Of a stretch of 64,000 bases of DNA, positions 54,201 to 62,955 are shown one piece after another. Positions within the stretch are counted from its first letter, which is position 1; every line of letters starts with the position of its first letter. The notes below the pieces were generated by a model. It was not told the origin of the DNA, did not search any database, and saw nothing but the letters and a program-made list of their open reading frames with translations. A program made the position numbers and the translations under genes. Source of the stretch: Lutraria lutraria. Lineage: Eukaryota > Mollusca > Bivalvia > Venerida > Mactridae. The DNA lies in assembly GCA_964023205.1 (NCBI GenBank), contig OZ026844.1:36131326-36195325 (forward strand), read 5' to 3'.

Positions 54201-56317
54201 TTGATGACTGCAGGTGGAAGCGCTTTGATTTTATAGGCAAGTTCAGGTGTTTGGTACAAACAGACAGACAAACAGACAGACAGGCTTAAAACAATATACC
54301 CCCGATCTATCGATACATGGGAATAAAAAATAAAGTTGGTCAGGTAACCTTATAAATAAATGATTTTTGGTTGCCCCAGCATTTGTCTCCAAATTGAACC
54401 ATAAAAGAACAATAATCAGAGTGCATTGAACTGTGCATCAAGTACTAAGACAGTTATATAGCATTGTCCATGAAAACTAGACATTATATTCCTCTTACAA
54501 TTAAAAGACTAATCAATATGGCCATACTAATTAATGGATTCCTACAATAGAACATTAATTAATGTGTACTTGTACAATAGGAGATAATTGTTTCACAGGG
54601 TGGACAGTAATTCTCTGGACAGTTGCAATCAGTGTAGTTGCCAACCATTCAAGTATAATAGTATTAAACAACATTCTGAACAATAAGTTCTGTATATATT
54701 CCAGATGTCCGACTTCGATGGTATCAATGTCTATCTATATAATCATATTGTAATATCTGTCCAAACAAAACAATCATATGGTTCGTATTGTAATCAAAGC
54801 TGTACTTATTTTAAAAGATTAATATTTTTGCCAAACACAACTACATGTAGAATTCAAGATGAAATTCGACAATTTCATCATTGTGTCCAGATCATTTTCA
54901 TGGCAATTTAGTGCTCGAAACAACAACAGCAAGTGAGAGGTTACAGTGATATGAAGTCAACGGCCTTAACCACTGGATCATGGAGGTAGGTCAAACCAGA
55001 CAAACATTGTAACAAATTATCTGACTGGTTTATGAATGTAATTCTTAGCAACAATAGACTGGTCCACATTCTTACCTGATTTCAACATTTCTTCATGAGC
55101 TTCTACAGCATGCAGAAGTTCTACATCATAGTTAGCAGAGGAGCTTGCATTTTGTTCTTCCTGAAAAAAAGAGTAAAAAAGTATGAACAGAGGCACATGT
55201 ATTATGGAGGAATGTAGGTTTTTTCTTTATCTTGTTGAAGAATTATCCATTAACTAAACATAAGAATATGATGTTGAGTGATCTGCAAGGCACAATGTTG
55301 CAGTTTCATCCACCTAACTTTTCTATCAATAGACATAATATCATGGTAACATGACATCACAACAATACAGTAAAGCAGTCATCTCTTGATTGCCAAAACC
55401 ACATTAAAGGTTAAGTATGCATCGAAATAAAGTATCAATAAAATATCCATCAATTTTATGAGACAATTATAAGAACAAGGTATAACAGCCAAGAAGAATT
55501 TGATACAATCATATTAGGCAAGTCATGTTGGCTATTTTACCCAGAGCCAAAATAAATGGTTCCTTATGGAATCAGCCAGTCATATCGGTTATTTACCCGT
55601 TGAACCAAAACAATATCGGTCCATAAATACTCAGAAATTCATAGCAGTTATTTTCCAAGAAAAACAACTTATGCCCTGGTTTCTGAATCAATGATGTGAC
55701 TTAATCACCAACAGTTGAGCCAGTTACGTATCGATAACATTGTAAGACCACTCATCTATGGATTCCCTGACTACAATTCATAACTAAACCACTGAAGATA
55801 GTCATATAGATGTCAATTTGTCATTCATCATCATTGGATATTTCCTTCTACCGGTAAACGGTCAAATAAATTTTGTTTAGAATACTTAAGAAATTGACTC
55901 AATAAATGAATAAACGAGAACATATGGACTTTCATTATATTTCTTAATTAAGTTCTCAGTTAATAGACCAGTCTAAAAATAAAGCCTTGTCATTGGATAA
56001 TTTGAAAACTATGCTCAGAACCAACCAATCAATGGCTTACATTTGTAGACTGGTGTTCAAATTAAGATTAAGAGTTTCAGACCAAACTTTCAAATACCTT
56101 CATTGGAATTCCCGTCACAGTAGTAGAAGCTAGGTTATAGTGAACATACGCCATCTGCAACATGCGGTCATATTGTTTCTTCCCAGACTCTGACACAAGA
56201 ACTTCACCCATAAGTGATGGTGATATTTCATGTTTGACCTTTTCTGTGATAGTACATGTATCTTCTACAGGATAGATATGCAGGATAACCAACTCACAGT
56301 ATGTTATTGGAAGCAAA
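33546..56317 (-). CDS. INTS13: Integrator complex subunit 13 (Asunder), N-terminal part not in view
   Basis: INTS13 is a subunit of the Integrator complex (snRNA 3'-end processing and promoter-proximal termination) and is known in flies as Asunder, needed for dynein localisation in meiosis. Exons in transcript order are: 56317-56098, 55160-55076, 49300-49208, 47010-46921, 46384-46206, 45497-45410, 43564-43488, 42705-42548, 39211-39014, 37614-37493, 35070-34941, 33573-33546. All have AG/GT borders, and the phases chain without error through 488 residues to a TAA. Landmarks are [111 protein letters not shown] and [12 protein letters not shown]. The first visible exon begins mid-codon. About 200 N-terminal residues (the VWA-like region in vertebrates) must be encoded further right. 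Confidence 0.95.
33642..33885 (-). mobile_element. tRNA-derived SINE, near full length
   Basis: It runs on the plus strand from TTTTACGCCCCTTTTCAAC to CGACCACAGAGGCGGGTC. Read on the minus strand it has the A-box-like TGGTCGAGTGG and the B box GGTTCGAGCCC. It lies in the last INTS13 intron, about 70 bp from the last coding exon. Confidence 0.85.
34066..34754. mobile_element. TA-flanked element with CAGTGTAACTTCTGAA termini
   Basis: The left end CAGTGTAACTTCTGAATTCC and the reverse complement of the right end, CAGTGTAACTTCTGAAATTA, are identical over 16 bases, with TA on both sides. The 689-bp body has no plausible transposase frame. It lies in the last INTS13 intron and belongs to the same broad CAGT/ACTG, pogo-like class as the other elements here. 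Confidence 0.8.
35110..35945 (+). repeat. Two copies of the GTCATGAGGAAC repeat with intervening AAAGGGCCATAA units
   Basis: Copies start at 35118 (ACAAGATGTGTTTTATAAAC) and near 35753 (CCTGTGACCTTGACCTTTGA). Between them, about 200-bp blocks with AACAAAGGGCCATAATTCCA and TCGAATCACAAAACC occur three times. No coding capacity is evident. It is in the INTS13 3' intron. Confidence 0.68.
36099..36276. mobile_element. Small TA-flanked MITE (GAATAAAGGCCA family)
   Basis: It starts CAGTAAAACCTGTGTTAGCG and ends GTTTACAGGTTTGTCTG between TA dinucleotides. The core phrases CCTGTGAATAAAGGCCATTC, AAATAAAGGCCACCTGTCA and TTTCCCAAGGGTAGCCTTTG recur at about 4700-4863, 7055-7141, 15970-16100 and 60025-60200. 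Five copies in 64 kb make it one of the commonest elements in the window. Confidence 0.78.
37751..37989. mobile_element. Decayed pogo-like element, right end interrupted
   Basis: It opens after TA with CAGTAAAACCTCGACATAAC and closes near TTATAATGAGGTGACCTTG and ATATTGAGG, an imperfect inverted copy of the start. The second element at 37992 begins immediately afterwards, so the right terminus seems to have been lost to, or shared with, that insertion. Confidence 0.55.
37992..38847. mobile_element. CAGTACAACCTCT element with internal 74-bp tandem array
   Basis: The element starts CAGTACAACCTCTGTAGAGC and ends TGGACAGGTTGTACTG, inverted repeats flanked by TA. Its interior (about 38052-38825) is a tandem array of about ten 74-bp units, each starting GGTTGTTGCTCTACAGAGG and containing ATCAGCTTAGGGAAATTTTG. 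A few units are truncated (ATAGAGAGGTTGTATCAG). The unit itself carries the element's terminal motif (GAGGTTGTTGCTCTACAG), so the array arose from the element's own sequence. Confidence 0.82.
39584..39790. repeat. Short tandem repeat, about 42 bp, 4-5 units
   Basis: AAAATGGAAGTATTTGATTG + GTTGAATCTAGACAGAATCA repeats four to five times with small deletions. It lies in an INTS13 intron. Each unit contains ATTGGT (CCAAT on the other strand). Confidence 0.85.
40173..40341 (-). mobile_element. tRNA-derived SINE, internally deleted copy
   Basis: GTTTTACACCCCTTTCCAAC, CCTGGGAAGAACCAGTACTA and a shortened head with GAACCCACAACCCTCTCTCA identify the family. Parts of the body and the A-box region are missing. 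Confidence 0.75.
42744..43081. mobile_element. CAGTACAACCTCT element with four 54-bp units
   Basis: Four copies of a 54-bp unit, CAGTACAACCTCTCCAGAGC followed by GGCCCTCTCTTGAGCAAC, start at 42744, 42798, 42852 and 42906. After these the element continues to TTTGGAGAGGTTGCACTG with TA flanks. Each unit begins with the element's own left terminus. Because 54 is divisible by 3 the array stays open in several frames on both strands, which makes false repetitive ORFs. Confidence 0.82.
43115..43290. repeat. Dispersed repeat pair, member 1
   Basis: TTTCCATAACTGTCACAAG, TTAAACTAGTTCCCATTCCA + TGTTGCAGTGAACATCTATG and TTTCAGTACTTTGATTA align along their length with 49498-49675. The function is unknown. 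Confidence 0.7.
43662..44055. repeat. 43-bp minisatellite, about 9 units
   Basis: The unit CTAACCAGTACAAACTTACC + CTTCCACAAGGTACCAGCAA + CAT repeats about nine times with rare changes. It lies about 100 bp upstream, in transcript sense, of the INTS13 exon at 43564-43488. Read in the transcript strand, each unit includes GAAGGGTAAGT, a good splice-donor match. Confidence 0.9.
45692..45867. mobile_element. CAGTACAACTTCT element without internal array
   Basis: It starts CAGTACAACTTCTCTACAAC, ends GCTATGGAAAGGTTGCACTG, and has TA on both sides. Inside, AACCTCTCTAGAGCAACATC and AAGGGTGTTGC repeat the terminal themes. It is a simple 176-bp member of the family and gives the likely ancestral layout of the two expanded copies. 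Confidence 0.78.
46206..49300 (-). CDS. INTS13: INTS13 most conserved central exons
   Basis: Exons 49300-49208, 47010-46921 and 46384-46206 encode [29 protein letters not shown] + [19 protein letters not shown] and [18 protein letters not shown] + [18 protein letters not shown]. This block is nearly the same in vertebrate INTS13 and anchors the identification. Between the first two exons lies over 2 kb of intron with a CAA-rich tract; the AGATCGGGGGCAT minisatellite lies immediately before the first exon's donor side. Confidence 0.95.
47284..47460. repeat. CAA-rich simple repeat
   Basis: Irregular ACAACAACA and CAACAATAA runs with interruptions lie within an INTS13 intron. Confidence 0.8.
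47985..48085. repeat. 32-bp tandem repeat, 2-3 units
   Basis: CCACTAAGTAACCCACCCAC + TAGATGATCCAT repeats two to three times within an INTS13 intron. Confidence 0.75.
48737..49110. repeat. 15-16 bp minisatellite (AGATCGGGGGCATAxT), about 25 units
   Basis: AGATCGGGGGCATAAT and the variants CATACT, CATATT and GGGGCAT repeat without interruption for about 370 bp. The flank AACAATATGTCCCAGTATCA + ATAGATCGG and the closing CATGTTGTTTTTT resemble the 3' end of the GTCATGAGGAAC repeat family. The array lies just downstream, in transcript sense, of the INTS13 exon at 49300-49208. Confidence 0.9.
49498..49675. repeat. Dispersed repeat pair, member 2
   Basis: TTTCCATAGCTATCACACAC, TTAAACTAGTTCCCATTCCA + TGTTGAAGTGCAAGTCTATG and TTGCAGTGCTTTAATTA match member 1 at 43115-43290, with about 20 percent divergence judged by eye. 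Confidence 0.7.
50317..50445 (+). repeat. GTCATGAGGAAC-family repeat, 5' part
   Basis: ACAAGATGTGTTTTATAAAA, GACATTGACCTACTGACCTT and AGAGGTTGTCATGAGGAACC match the family. The copy breaks off after GTGAAGTTTGATGATTG. Confidence 0.68.
51149..51391 (+). mobile_element. tRNA-derived SINE, full-length reference copy
   Basis: It begins GACCCGCCCCTGTGGTCAAG. The A-box-like TGGTCAAGTGG is at about 51161-51171 and the B-box-like GGGTTTGAGCCC at 51223-51234. The tRNA-unrelated body contains CTGGTTCTTCCCAGGAATG, and the 3' end is AAAGGGGCATAAAACTTGAT. A short head-only fragment of the same family is at 54932-54993. Confidence 0.88.
51690..52475. repeat. 30-bp minisatellite, about 26 units
   Basis: The unit GACCATATCACATGACCTTT + GTAGACACAG repeats about 26 times, with a few higher-order variants (GGACCTTTGCAGACATAG occurs twice about 180 bp apart). 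Because 30 is a multiple of 3, two plus-strand and two minus-strand frames stay open for up to 257 codons. These frames are by-products of the repeat, not genes. It is in an INTS13 intron. Confidence 0.95.
54085..54320 (+). repeat. GTCATGAGGAAC-family repeat, complete 3' end
   Basis: After a C tract, GACATACTGACCTTAAAATG, GAGGTTGTCATGAGGAACC and TTTTATAGGCAAGTTCAGG match the family. The 3' end reads AACAATATACCCCCGATCTA and then TCGATAC. This intact end explains the origin of the minisatellite at 48737. Confidence 0.7.
55965..56055. mobile_element. Small palindromic MITE with CCAAT/ATTGG arms, copy 2
   Basis: GACCAGTCTAAAAATAAAGC and TCATTGGATAATTTG are mirrored by AACCAACCAATCAATGGC and TGTAGACTGGT. 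It abuts the donor of the INTS13 exon 56317-56098 (about 40 bp away). Confidence 0.6.
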
Positions 56318-57552
56318 CTGAAATAAAAAATAAAAATAATTATACATTAACTAGAGGACATTGTATTTTTTCTTCAACAAAAGCACAAGTATTTTCTCAA
56401 GCATTAAATATTCAATACAAAATGCAAAACTTGGAACTTTGATTACATGACTTTGAAGCTTTAGGATGAAGGTCAATGTCACAATTTAACCAATCCAACC
56501 CAATAATTTGATTCAAACAACTAACCAATACATTGAACAGGAGAGATGATTTAAAACGGGTCAAAGATCAGATTTTTCCATTACATCATTTTTAATCAAT
56601 TAAATTATTAATCTCGACCGCCTTAGTTTTATGATTTGGTCAATTCATTCATATGGAGCTAGAACAATTCTAAGTTGTGTTTTATCTTTGACAGAACGAT
56701 TAAAGGGAGAAGGTCTCTTATTTTTCAACTCCTAAAAAGTATGTTTTTGTATGTTTATCATGGACATGATTCTGAGAGGCTCAAATTTCATCAACATAAT
56801 TTCTTACCCCTATCATAATAAATTCCCCTCTAGATGAAATTCATTTTTCATTGCAGGCATTTTTGGTAAAATGATTATAAAATTGACTGGCAGAATTTTT
56901 TTTATCATCAAGGATTACAACATATAGATGATGAGAATATGTACCATTTGTCATGAGATTTTTCTTTCTAAGAGCCCCAAATCTTTCCCGTAACAATTCA
57001 GTATTCACTCATGATATAAAGATAGAAAATTACAGAAATCCAAGGTATACTGCATCTAGAACAGTTAGTGTCAGTAACTACAATCATATATACATGACAT
57101 TGTACTAATCTTCTATAATAAAATAGCTTTAAAATCAGTAAATATTTAGGAATATTATCTAAAAATTCAACCTTTACAAAGCACAATTTACTGACAAACC
57201 AAACATTTCAATTAAATTTCCATCATCTGCCAAGAAACGCACATGTTTATAAATTGAACATGTAACTAGTACACTACGTACATGTAGTCAGTCATTTTTC
57301 GAGGATAATGCATTTTATTCATGAGTATCAATTTCTGGTGATTTGCATTAAACTAGGGAAATAAATGACAAAACAGACTATCATAGATGCTTATGGTATA
57401 AACTTTCAGGCAAACTATATTACAAAAAAAAACATGATTTTCTTCATTTATTTGTCAGGTTATATGTATCTGAGATAAAACACAATTATAGAGGTTTTCT
57501 ATAAGATAAAAACAAATGTAAAATTCTGACATTGACTGATTTCACATGTTAA
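56318..57552 (-). other. INTS13: INTS13 upstream intron, left part
   Basis: No exon fitting INTS13 was found here. The sequence is AT-rich and has no recognised repeat ends. Confidence 0.5.
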
Positions 57553-58932
57553 ACTAGAACTATCACTAAAGGTGATGAATACCCCCAGATGCGGCCTTGA
57601 CACAGTTATTGTTACATTTTACAGAGGAAAATATAATGCATTTTCATTTTTTTAATACCTGCAAATTGTTGCTTAGATATATCCTGACCAGTTTCTAAAT
57701 ATACATTATATAAAAAATAACAAAGGGCCATAACTCATTAAAATTTACTTGGACAAAACCTATTGTGGACATGCACAACTTGGCAAACTACTTATCACTT
57801 CTAAGAAGTTTCACTGAATTCCTGCATGTAGTTGCTGACAAATAGTACGGACAAAATTTACCTAATTGTATAAAACAAAGGGCCATAACTCAGTGAAAAT
57901 TAATCCAAACAAAACCTGGTTATTGCATGCACAACTTGGCTTACTTTTTATAACTTCTGTGAAGTTTCATTGAATTCCTATGAGTAGTTACTGAGATATT
58001 GTATATACACTGTATAAAAAACAACAAAGGGCCATAACTCAGTGAAAATTTAACCAACCAAGACAAGCTTAATGCACGCACAACTAGACTAACTACTCAT
58101 CACTTCTGAGAAGTTTTAGTGAATTCCTGGCAGTAGTCAATGAGAAATAGTCAGAACAAAATTTGCCTATTGTATATACTGTAGAAAAAGGGCTATAACT
58201 CAGTGAAAATCAATCCAAATGAAAAATGATTTAAGCATGCACAACTAGGCTAACTACTTATTACTTCTGTGAAGTTTCGTTGAAATCCTGTGAATAGTTG
58301 CTGAGAAATTGTCCGGACAAAATTTGCCTAATGTATATACTGTATAAAAACAACAAAGGGCTATAACTCAGTGAAAATTAATCCGAACGAAAATTGCTTT
58401 AAGCATGCACAACTAGGCTTACTACTGATCACTTCTGTGAAGTTTCATTGAGATCCTGTGAGTAGTTGCTGAGAAATTGTCCGGACAAAATTTGCCTATT
58501 GTATATACTGTATAAAAACAACAAAGGGGCATAACTCAGTGAAAATTAATCCGAATGAAAAATGCTTTAAGCTAGCACAATTAGGCTTACTACTGATCAC
58601 TTCTGTGAAGTTTTATTGAAATCCTGTAAGTAGTTGCTGAGAAATTGTCCGGACAAAATTTGCCTATTGTATATACTGTATAAAAACAACAAAGGGGCAT
58701 AACTCAGTGAAAATTAATCCGAACGAAAAATGCTTTAAGCTAGCACAACTAGGCTTACTACTGATCACTTCTGTGAAGTTTTATTGAAATCCTGTAAGTA
58801 GTTGCTGAGAAATTCTCCGGACAAATTGTGTCTACAGACGCACGGACCGACCGACCGACCGACCGGCCGACCGACCGACCGTCAAGCGTGAATCCAATAT
58901 AGCCCCCATATATTTCATATCTGGGGGTATAA
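57553..58932 (+). repeat. Composite repeat with about seven 165-bp internal units
   Basis: It opens GATGAATACCCCCAGATGCG and closes TTTCATATCTGGGGGTATAA, a short inverted pair. Inside, a unit of about 165 bp is repeated about seven times; each has AAAGGGCCATAACTCAGTG, CATGCACAACTAGGCTTAC, TTCTGTGAAGTTTCATTGA and AGTTGCTGAGAAATTGTC. The 3' end has a CGACCGACCGAC simple repeat. I know no protein for it, and it may be a non-autonomous transposon of unusual structure. Confidence 0.8.
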
Positions 58933-59050
58933 TAACAGTATCAGTTATTTAGGGGCCCATACAGAATTTTATGGGAAACCCATTATGTAGCTTCTATGAA
59001 ATTAAGAATATTATTATTATTATTAGTACTGTATATCTAGTTCTTGTATT

Positions 59051-59170
59051 AGCTGTAGTATTAACAACCTGATTATCTCAGTGGAGAGAGCATCTACAAG
59101 CAGGAGGTCGTGGGTGCAAACCCCACGACAGGTACATTAATTTCCTCCTCCTATTACATTATAATTTGAA
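59051..59170 (+). mobile_element. Second tRNA-derived SINE family, copy 2
   Basis: CTGTAGTATTAACAACCTGA, TTATCTCAGTGGAGAGAGC (A-box region) and GGGTGCAAACCCCAC (B-box region) are followed by TTTCCTCCTCCTATTACAT. The pairing of B box and tail with the copy at 29985 defines the family. The tRNA-like part has a deletion near the anticodon arm. Confidence 0.66.
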
Positions 59171-60024
59171 TTTAACATTGTGGGACAATGAAAGGTAAAC
59201 TGGACTAAACGAAACTAGTATCTTACTTCAAAAAATTAAAAATACTAACTTTGTTACCCAGTTTGTGGAGCTAAAAAATATGGAATTTGTTTTTGTTGGG
59301 TGGGGGGAGTAATATAAGTAAGGGCATCTATTAGGATATATTTGGTATATTACGTAGGGCATCTATTAGGATACATTTGGTATATTACGTAGGTAATCAA
59401 TTATATAATGCACCCTGGACAATTTTTCATCTACATTAATAGCAGATGATTAAAACAAGATATGAATTGTCAAATCAACAATTTATCATTCATTGACCAC
59501 TGAGTATTACAACAGAACTATTGACCCCTTGTGGAGCAAATGTCTTACAAAGAATGACACCACAGGGACCCGCTGTATCATATCTTTCCTGATGGTGTAT
59601 TACTGCTAAAAATATATGATTAATTTTATATCACCATCAAAACACACTGAAAACCATAAAACAAAAAGTGGAGCAGACGTAAGAATGAAGCAGATAATAA
59701 TAGTTTTATTATGTCATATAAACAAGAGGATCTGTACTTGAACTATAACAGAATATATTCCTGTATTCTGAGTAGGATATGACACTAATGTGACTAATGT
59801 AAGATAGACTTCTGTGATCCATTTCATGGACATATTTGGGTATTTTTTAACTAATAAAATTGTTTACAGCAAGATTGGGCTCCAGGTCGTTCGCTTGGCT
59901 TTTAAGGGTTCAGTAAAATTAAACAAAGTATTCCATCTGAGTATGACCTTTAACCCAAATGGGACTGCAATAGCACCCTACCATTAATTGACATCAAATA
60001 TTAATTAACAGAAAACATCAAGTA

Positions 60025-60200
60025 CAATCAAACCTGTGATAGCAACCACAATCAAAAAAAGGACACCCTGTGAATAAAGACCAGTCTTTTAAAAACCTTC
60101 ATTTATTATTTAGATCAAAATGACCTCTGCATAAAAGCCACCTGTCAATGAAGGCCACATCATGTTTCCCAAGGATGGCCTTTGTTCACAGGTTTGACTG
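60025..60200. mobile_element. GAATAAAGGCCA-family MITE, near-complete copy
   Basis: The left end CAATCAAACCTGTGATAGCA and right end TTCACAGGTTTGACTG are inverted repeats. The inner phrases CACCCTGTGAATAAAGACC and TTTCCCAAGGATGGCC match the copy at 36099-36276. It lies in the INTS13 5' intron region. Confidence 0.72.
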
Positions 60201-61394
60201 TGTAATATGAAGTACTTGGGATACTTAGAATATAGTCAGAGAGAATCCCCATGTCCTGTTATTTACTGCTTACTCTTATACCTAATACAAAAGTCAGATG
60301 TTGGGAAAAGATATAATTTAATGTAATATTTCAGTCAGTCATAGAGCATCATATTCTAAGCCAGGGTTTCTTAAGGTCATAACTTGATCAACATCTCTGG
60401 TCCATCAACTCATAAAAAACAAGTCTCAGCTGGTATATAATAACACTAGAAACATAACAGTCATTCTATTTTGGTAACAGATACTAGATGTTGAACAATA
60501 AGCTTAATATAGCTTAGAAGAAAATTAATATTCACTTAGGACATATTGGCGCTATAACACAAACACAGAAAATGATGATGTCACAATTTCGGACACACAT
60601 GTATGGTGCTAAACTAGGTTATCTATTGGGTAATTTCATAAAAATAATGCTCTAATGCAGTAACTTTGACATTTAATGGTGTCATCAGACACATAAACAG
60701 ACAAATGAACACAAAAGTTGGTCATAAAATCATACCACATAAAATCATACCACATACAATCATACCACATAAAATAATGATTCCAATAACATTTTGAGAG
60801 ATTTTATTTTTCATCCAACCGATAAAATGTTTTCTAGTAATTAGCTTTAATAGTTAACATTGTCCCCCCTAAATGTAAGAACTCAAAAACTTCAAGTATG
60901 TATCCTTACTGTTCTCCCTCTTGACCAAAGCAGGTGGACATGTGGGCAAACAAACTTTCATCATATGCCTTCAGTGTACTAATTGATGTAGATAAACCAG
61001 GATTGTTTAATGAGACAGGAAGTTTCTATTTATCAATTCTTTCACTGAGACTCAGAGAGACATACAGCTAAGTCATACAGTACATCAAATGGCTCTAAAC
61101 ATATTGTCTTCTAATGCTGAAGTAATCCATTAATGCTTAAATGTCATGTCATCTCAACATGGTTTACCATTAAATTATGACTTCTCAATACAAATTAATC
61201 TTCTTGCGACAATCAGAAAAAATCTCCCAACCACTGCTTGTAAATAAAATTATTAATCATGACAGTAGAATGAGAAGTTTAAATCATCTTAAACATAAAT
61301 GTTGTCAAGTCAGTGTTTAAATTTGTTGAGTAAAAAGGATAAAACAGTCCGCTTCAAAACAACCATTCAAAACAGGGTAAGTATAAATCTACAA

Positions 61395-62955
61395 ACATGG
61401 CAACATGAAACATCTAAATGGTCAACAGACAAACATGGCAACATGAAACATCTAAATGGTCAACAGACAAAGTTTAACATGGCAACATGAAACATCTAAA
61501 TGGACAACAGACAAACATGGCAAGATAAAATATCTAAATGGTCAACAGACAAACATGGCAACATGAAACATCTAAATGGTCAACAGACAAAGTTTAACAT
61601 GGCAAGATAAAACATCTAAATGGACAACAGACAAACATGGCAAGATAAAACATCTAAATGGTCAACAGACAACAATGGCAAGATGAAACATCTAAATGGT
61701 CAACAGACAAAGTTTAACATGGCAACATAAAACATCTAAATGGACAACAGACAAACATGGCAAGATGAAACATTTAAATGGTCAACAGACAAAGTTTAAC
61801 ATGGCAACATAAAACATCTAAATGGACAACAGACAAACATGGCAAGATGAAACATCTAAATGGTCAACAGACAAAGTTTAACATGGCAACATAAAACATC
61901 TAAATGGACAACAGACAAACATGGCAACATAAAACATCTAAATGGACAACAGACAAACATTGCAACATGAAACATCTAAATGGTCAACAGACAAACATGG
62001 CAACATAAAACATCTAAATGGTCAACAGACAAAGTTTAACATGGCAACATAAAACATCTAAATGGACAACAGACAAACATGGCAACATAAAACATCTAAA
62101 TGGACAACAGACAAACATTGCAACATGAAACATCTAAATGGTCAACAGACAAACATGGCAACATAAAACATCTAAATGGTCAACAGACAAAGTTTAACAT
62201 GGCAACATAAAACATCTAAATGGACAACAGACAAACATGGCAACATAAAACATCTAAATGGACAACAGACAAACATTGCAACATGAAACATCTAAATGGT
62301 CAACAGACAAACATGGCAACATAAAACATCTAAATGGTCAACAGACAAACATGGCAACATGAAACATCTAAATGGACAACAGACAAACATGGCAACATAA
62401 AACATCTAAATGGACAACAGACAAACATGGCAACATAAAACATCTAAATGGACAACAGACAAACATGGCAACATAAAACATCTAAATGGTCAACAGACAA
62501 AGTTTAACATGGCAACATAAAACATCTAAATGGACAACAGACAAACATGGCAACATAAAACATCTAAATGGTCAACAGACAAAGTTTAACATGGCAACAT
62601 AAAACATCTAAATGGACAACAGACAAACCTAAATGGTCAAATACAAATATGGCAACATAAAACATCTAAATGGTCAACAGACAAAGTTTAACATGGCAAC
62701 ATAAAACATCTAAATGGACAACAGACAAACCTAAATGGTCAACAGACAAACATGGCAACATAAAACATCTAAATGGTCAACAGACAAAGTTTAACATGGC
62801 AACATAAAACATCTAAATGGACAACAGACAAACCTAAATGGTCAAATACAAATATGGCAACATAAAACATCTAAATGGTCAACAAAGTTTAACATGGCAA
62901 CATAAAACATCTAAATGGACAACAGACAAACCTAAATGGTCAAATACAAATATGG
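61395..62955. repeat. 38/44-bp minisatellite, about 1.5 kb
   Basis: The base unit CATGGCAACATAAAACATCT + AAATGGACAACAGACAAA (38 bp) alternates with a 44-bp form carrying GTTTAA. GGTCAAC and GGACAAC sub-types are mixed, and late units have an AAACCTAAATGGTCAAATAC insert. The order of unit types repeats over blocks of about 120-160 bp, a higher-order structure. It lies upstream of the first visible INTS13 exon. Confidence 0.93.

Noticed and set aside
59495..59605. Minus-strand ERYDTAGPCGVILC and plus-strand IDPLWSKCLTKNDTTGTRC stretches
   Set aside because: Both are short open stretches in a locally GC-richer patch. Neither matches INTS13 or a known domain, and the splice sites are weak.
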